DNA from: Opitutales bacterium UBA2995
GTDB lineage: Bacteria; Verrucomicrobiota; Verrucomicrobiia; Opitutales; UBA2995
DNA length: 9,863 nt
Reading direction: 5' to 3'
Assembly: GCA_002346535.1 (NCBI GenBank)
Contig: DDZZ01000031.1
Coordinates: 543 to 10,405 of the forward strand
Position 1 is the stretch's first letter. Each line of letters opens with the position of its first letter. Shown one piece after another: positions 6,746-9,863 of the stretch. The translations under genes were made by a program, and so were the position numbers. The notes below the pieces were generated by a model. The model saw only the letters and a list, made by a program, of their open reading frames with translations, made no database searches and was not told the DNA's origin.

Positions 6746-7109
6746 ATAATCTCTTTGAGTAAAGTTGTATTTCTAAAATAGTCGGTAATAAATTTTATTT
6801 CAATCCTTCCGGTGCCGTGCCTCAACTCATGAGCCGCGATTCCAGTAGAGAAAATCCCTACTGTTCCATGAATGAAAAGTGAACCAACCAATCCTAGCCA
6901 GTTCTGCTGCCAAAAGTAAAACGAAGGTAAGCAGTTAGGGTCATCAATAGCAAGTGTCTTCCAATTTGCTCCCAAGTCATCAAATCATTGCGCCGGGACA
7001 ATTCTATTGGACGGGATGTTTCGATCGGGCATCGGTACCACTTATCTCGCAAACCTTTACGTACTTCAGCTAGCGGTCGATAATGCATTAAAAAGACTAT
7101 TATATCCAT
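6742..7109 (-). pseudogene. Frameshifted N-terminal fragment of a fatty acid desaturase
   Basis: Two minus-strand frames give the beginning of a membrane fatty acid desaturase (PF00487-like). The first, from ATG 7109, reads AEVRKGLRDKWYRCPIE, SRRNDLMTWEQIGRHLLL and MTLTAYL, typical of the cytosolic lead-in and first helix. A one-base shift near 6920-6935 moves the reading to FYFWQQNWLGLVGSLFIHG, TVGIFSTGIAAHELRHGTG and KFITDYF. HELRHG is the first histidine box (HxxxH, usually HELSHGT). After about residue DYF the similarity stops, and the frame ends at TGA 6742-6744, overlapping the SDR start. The second and third histidine boxes and roughly two thirds of the usual length (about 300 or more residues) are missing. 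Functional enzymes insert double bonds into acyl chains using a di-iron centre, which this fragment cannot build. Family call good; exact frameshift base approximate. Confidence 0.8.
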
Positions 7110-7142
7110 TATCCTGTTCTCGTGTGGCCTTCAAGAAGGATT

Positions 7143-7159
7143 CAGTTGCGTCGCAACTG
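7143..7159. promoter_or_regulatory. 17-nt palindrome, candidate operator
   Basis: CAGTTGCG, a single T, then CGCAACTG is an exact inverted repeat with 8-bp arms. It lies in the divergent spacer between the desaturase relic/SDR unit and the Gfo/Idh/MocA gene, about 108 bp before the latter's ATG. The spacing and the GCG-CGC core resemble binding sites of dimeric repressors such as the LacI family. A transcript would fold it poorly because the loop is one base, which favours a DNA-binding site over a terminator. No regulator gene is in the window. Confidence 0.4.
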
Positions 7160-7267
7160 TGCTACAACACTATACGAGCAGAAGTTAAATACATGGCCTT
7201 CACTGGTTACCTTTTGGCACCGTTAAGGTCATTGAATTCGTAATAAAATATAGATTAGAGAGTTTTT

Positions 7268-8620
7268 ATGAATCAAATGTCTCACTCCCGAAGACGCTTC
7301 TTGCAAGCGACAGCATCGGCTGTGGTTGGGCCAATGATCGCACCGACTTCCATTTTGGGAGGGAGTAGAACTGCACCCAGCAATCGAATCACAATGGGCG
7401 TTATTGGTCTGGGATCCATGGGTATGGGTAACCTCCAGAACTTACTTCGGGAGTCCGACGTCCAGGTGGTCGCTGTCTGCGATGTTCATGATCGGCATTA
7501 TCGTGACCTAAAACCGGGTGAAGGAACACCTTTTGGCCGCGAGCCTGCGCAGGCTCGCGTTGAAAAACACTACGCGGAAACAGAAAATGTTCCTTCATTT
7601 AAGGGCTGTGATACTTACAACGATTTTCGCGAACTTTGTACACGTGACGATATTGACGCTGTGGTGGTTGCAACTCCCGACCATTGGCACGCAGTGTGTA
7701 CCCTTGAAGCTTTGCGCAACGGGAAGGATGTATACTGCGAAAAACCGGTGACTCATCTTTTTGCCGAAGGTCAGGCAATTTGCCGAGAAGTCGAAAGGCG
7801 GAGTGCCATTGTTCAGATAGGGTCTCAGCAGCGATCGAAAACTCGATTTCGCGTCCCCGTTGAATCCGTGCTAAACGGACATCTCGGTAAGATTCAAATG
7901 GTAGAGGTTGGTCTGCCAACTGGACCCTCTCAACCGCGAACCGAACCTTCCGAAGCTTCCGATCCTCCTACGGGCCTTGACTATGATTTATGGTGCGGTC
8001 CGAGCGAAAAGCTTCCTTATATTTTTGCGAGACACCATCGTTTCTGGCGAATGCATTACGCTTATGGGGGAGGCCAAATTATGGATTGGATTGGACACCA
8101 CAATGACATAGCCCATTGGAGCCTCGGCTTGGATGTAAGTGGTCCCGAAGAAGTCGAAGCGGTCAACTGGACTTTTCCCGAAACGGAAATCTACAACACA
8201 CCTGTTAATTATGAGATTCGTTGCCGGTACGCTGGAGGAATTTCAATTTCTATTTCGAATCGGCATGATCCCGGTATCCGGTGGAAAGGAGAAAACGGCT
8301 GGATGTACGTTGACCGGAGAGCAATTGACGCTTCCAAGAAAGAATGGATCCTCGAGTCGTTCGACCGCGGTCCGATCAAACTATACCCTTCAAATAATCA
8401 CCTCAGAAATTTCCTCGATTGTATTCGTACGCGAAAAGAATGCATCGCTCCCGCGGAGATTGGTCATAGATCTATTACTCCCGGGCATCTTGGCCTCATT
8501 TCTCAGATGGTAGGAAGATCGCTCCATTGGAATCCTCAAACTGAAACGATTATGGGTGACTTGGAAGCTGAAAAATTGCTAAAAAAGGTCGACTACCGGA
8601 AACCTTGGAGGTTGGTTTGA
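7268..8620 (+). CDS. Tat-exported Gfo/Idh/MocA family oxidoreductase
   Basis: This 450-residue protein begins with a twin-arginine signal (SRRRFLQ, residues 7-13, then a hydrophobic region to about 31). The Rossmann domain follows, with GVIGLGSMG (44-52), VVAVCDV (67-73), VVVATPDHWH (132-141) and the conserved EKP (158-160). The C-terminal sheet domain contains YGGGQIMDWIGHHNDIAHW (266-284), where His 277 or 278 and Asp 280 are candidate catalytic residues, and ends YRKPWRLV as in many verrucomicrobial and planctomycete paralogues. The family oxidises or reduces sugars and sugar derivatives with NAD(P). Exported members, like glucose-fructose oxidoreductase, keep the cofactor bound. GAGAG sits about 5 nt before ATG 7268. 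An unusual 22-bp palindrome is embedded in codons for GREPAQARV (90-98). The PQQ dehydrogenase gene follows after 108 nt on the same strand. Substrate unknown. Confidence 0.93.
   Translation: MNQMSHSRRRFLQATASAVVGPMIAPTSILGGSRTAPSNRITMGVIGLGSMGMGNLQNLLRESDVQVVAVCDVHDRHYRDLKPGEGTPFGREPAQARVEKHYAETENVPSFKGCDTYNDFRELCTRDDIDAVVVATPDHWHAVCTLEALRNGKDVYCEKPVTHLFAEGQAICREVERRSAIVQIGSQQRSKTRFRVPVESVLNGHLGKIQMVEVGLPTGPSQPRTEPSEASDPPTGLDYDLWCGPSEKLPYIFARHHRFWRMHYAYGGGQIMDWIGHHNDIAHWSLGLDVSGPEEVEAVNWTFPETEIYNTPVNYEIRCRYAGGISISISNRHDPGIRWKGENGWMYVDRRAIDASKKEWILESFDRGPIKLYPSNNHLRNFLDCIRTRKECIAPAEIGHRSITPGHLGLISQMVGRSLHWNPQTETIMGDLEAEKLLKKVDYRKPWRLV
7538..7559. repeat. Perfect 22-bp palindrome inside the Gfo/Idh/MocA gene
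   Basis: CGCGAGCCTGC (7538-7548) is followed without a spacer by its exact reverse complement GCAGGCTCGCG (7549-7559). It lies in frame and encodes part of GREPAQARV, a surface-loop region between the second strand and the next helix of the Rossmann domain. It is much richer in GC than the surrounding sequence. It might be an intragenic REP-like sequence, a protein-binding site or a coincidence of codon choice. Confidence 0.6.
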
Positions 8621-8728
8621 AGCTTAGCCATACTCCCGAGATTAGACTTTTCTTCCCAAAATGAAATCTCAATGCTCAGTACCGAGTTTTTGACTTCCAT
8701 ATTCCAACGATTCACTTTTATGCCTTTT

Positions 8729-9863
8729 ATGAAACGGGTTCCGTTTCTAATGCTTTTCGTGTCCCTCCCGCTTATCGCGGTGCGAGTGCCTTGGAATGCC
8801 TCCAGTATTCAAGGCCTACCCGGACCACCAGAGCCTTATAATTTGGAGCGCGTTTTTCCAGGTCTTACGTTTGTGAATCCAGTTGAGATGGTCTGGTCAC
8901 CAGTTCTTAATAAATTTACTCTACTGGAAGTAGAGGGAAAAGTGTTTAGCTTTGCTGATGAGCAAGGAGAAACCGAGGCTCAGCTGATGGTTGATTTGAA
9001 GACGCAGGTCGGGACCGAAAGGGCTTACGGACTAGTGTTTCACCCAGGCTTTGAAAATAACCGATTTATATATATCTGTTACATTACGGAGCTGGACGAG
9101 GAAAATGGAACAAAAGTCTCTCAGTTCATTGTACGCAATACGGATCCTCCAACCATCGATCCTGCTTCGGAAAAAATTATTATTACCTGGAAGTCCGGCG
9201 GACACAATGGATGTAGTCTACAATTCGGACCGGACGGGTACCTGTATATTTCCACAGGAGATGGCACACCACCTGCACCGCCGGATGGGTTGAATACAGG
9301 ACAGGATATCAGCGACTTGCTTGGCGCTGTGTTACGTATTGATGTTAACAATACAGAAGAGGGGAAGCCTTACCGTATACCTGCAGATAATCCGTTTGTG
9401 GATTTCGAGGCGGCTCGTCCGGAAGTATGGGCCTATGGTTTTCGAAATCCCTGGCGCATGAGTTTTGATCAAAAATCAGGTGAATTGTGGCTGGGTGATG
9501 TCGGGTGGGAAAAAATGGAAATGATTTACAAGGTTCGTAGTGGCGGAAATTACGGTTGGAGTGTGACTGAAGGAAGCCAACCGGTGAAACCAAACGATCC
9601 ACGTGGGCCCACTCCCATTCTATCACCCACGATTGAGCATCCGCACACTGAGGCTAAAAGCATAACCGGAGGTTTTGTTTATTTTGGTAGAAGGCTTGAT
9701 AATCTTTCGGGCGCCTATATCTACGGCGACTACATCACTGGAAAGATTTGGGGACTTCACGAGAAAGACAAGTGGCACCGCGAATTGACTGACTCGACGA
9801 TCCGGATTATTTGCTTTGCTCCCAACAAGGAAGGCGAGTTGTACATTGTTGATTACGGCGGGG
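8729..9863 (+). CDS. PQQ-dependent glucose/sorbosone dehydrogenase (partial, 3' end outside window)
   Basis: The frame stays open to the right edge and gives 378 residues from ATG 8729. Residues 1-18 (MKRVPFLMLFVSLPLIAV) look like a Sec signal peptide. In-frame ATGs at 8720 and 8672 are alternative starts, and none has a clear Shine-Dalgarno. The mature part is a six-bladed beta-propeller of the soluble glucose dehydrogenase/aldose sugar dehydrogenase family, which oxidises sugars with PQQ in the periplasm. Supporting motifs are AYGLVFHPGF (99-108), GGHNG with the likely catalytic His 159, STGDG (175-179), GFRNPWRM with PQQ-contacting Arg 239, GDVGW (256-260), GGNYGW (272-277) and SITGGFVYFG (311-320). 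In Verrucomicrobiota and Planctomycetota this domain is often followed by a cytochrome c domain; whether that is so here cannot be seen. It starts 108 nt after the Gfo/Idh/MocA gene with no strong terminator between, so co-transcription is plausible. Confidence 0.9.
   Translation, partial: MKRVPFLMLFVSLPLIAVRVPWNASSIQGLPGPPEPYNLERVFPGLTFVNPVEMVWSPVLNKFTLLEVEGKVFSFADEQGETEAQLMVDLKTQVGTERAYGLVFHPGFENNRFIYICYITELDEENGTKVSQFIVRNTDPPTIDPASEKIIITWKSGGHNGCSLQFGPDGYLYISTGDGTPPAPPDGLNTGQDISDLLGAVLRIDVNNTEEGKPYRIPADNPFVDFEAARPEVWAYGFRNPWRMSFDQKSGELWLGDVGWEKMEMIYKVRSGGNYGWSVTEGSQPVKPNDPRGPTPILSPTIEHPHTEAKSITGGFVYFGRRLDNLSGAYIYGDYITGKIWGLHEKDKWHRELTDSTIRIICFAPNKEGELYIVDYGG

Noticed and set aside
7007..7243. 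Plus-strand 78-codon frame before the Gfo/Idh/MocA gene
   Set aside because: Its first half is antisense to the desaturase relic, and the remainder shows no domain or start signal.
8621..8728. GAGATT/AATCTC inverted repeat after the Gfo/Idh/MocA gene as terminator
   Set aside because: Only 6 bp with a long loop and no T-run; too weak to call.

Overview
The window looks like part of a heterotrophic, polysaccharide- or sugar-degrading bacterium of the Verrucomicrobiota/Planctomycetota type. The grounds are indirect: moderate GC, a Tat-exported Gfo/Idh/MocA oxidoreductase and a Tat-exported enolase-superfamily enzyme, a secreted PQQ-type sugar dehydrogenase, a DUF3604 relic and weak or absent Shine-Dalgarno sites. 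All of these are common in marine Opitutales-like and planctomycete genomes. There is no rRNA, tRNA, CRISPR array or recognisable transposase, so the assignment is an inference.

Layout from left to right: the last 36 codons of an unidentified plus-strand gene (3-113); an NAD(P)-dependent aldehyde dehydrogenase (291-1841, +); a spacer with a candidate 44-residue membrane protein (2002-2136, +); a Tat-signal-bearing galactonate-dehydratase-like enolase-superfamily protein (2348-3658, -); a degraded C-terminal fragment of a DUF3604 protein (3736-4289, +), whose stop codon overlaps the start of a secreted alpha/beta-hydrolase (4286-5749, +); a convergent intergenic region with two hairpins (5825-5875); a short-chain dehydrogenase (5933-6745, -), whose start overlaps the end of a frameshifted N-terminal fatty-acid-desaturase fragment (6742-7109, -); a divergent spacer with a 17-nt palindrome (7143-7159); a Tat-exported Gfo/Idh/MocA oxidoreductase (7268-8620, +) containing a perfect 22-bp palindrome; and a PQQ-dependent glucose/sorbosone dehydrogenase that runs off the right edge (8729 to end, +).

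The intact genes suggest sugar or sugar-acid catabolism: a secreted esterase-like hydrolase, an exported sugar-acid dehydratase homologue, an exported NAD(P)-type sugar oxidoreductase, a PQQ sugar dehydrogenase, and a cytosolic SDR and aldehyde dehydrogenase for downstream oxidation. Four of the six complete or near-complete enzymes carry export signals, so part of the chemistry probably happens in the periplasm. Gene order is mosaic (+, -, +, -, +, +), and two decayed gene fragments lie at the junctions, so this is a rearranged accessory region rather than one operon. I saw no clearly new biological system. The most checkable oddities are the two gene relics coupled by ATGA to intact genes, the lost metal-ligand Asp in the enolase-superfamily protein, and the palindromes.
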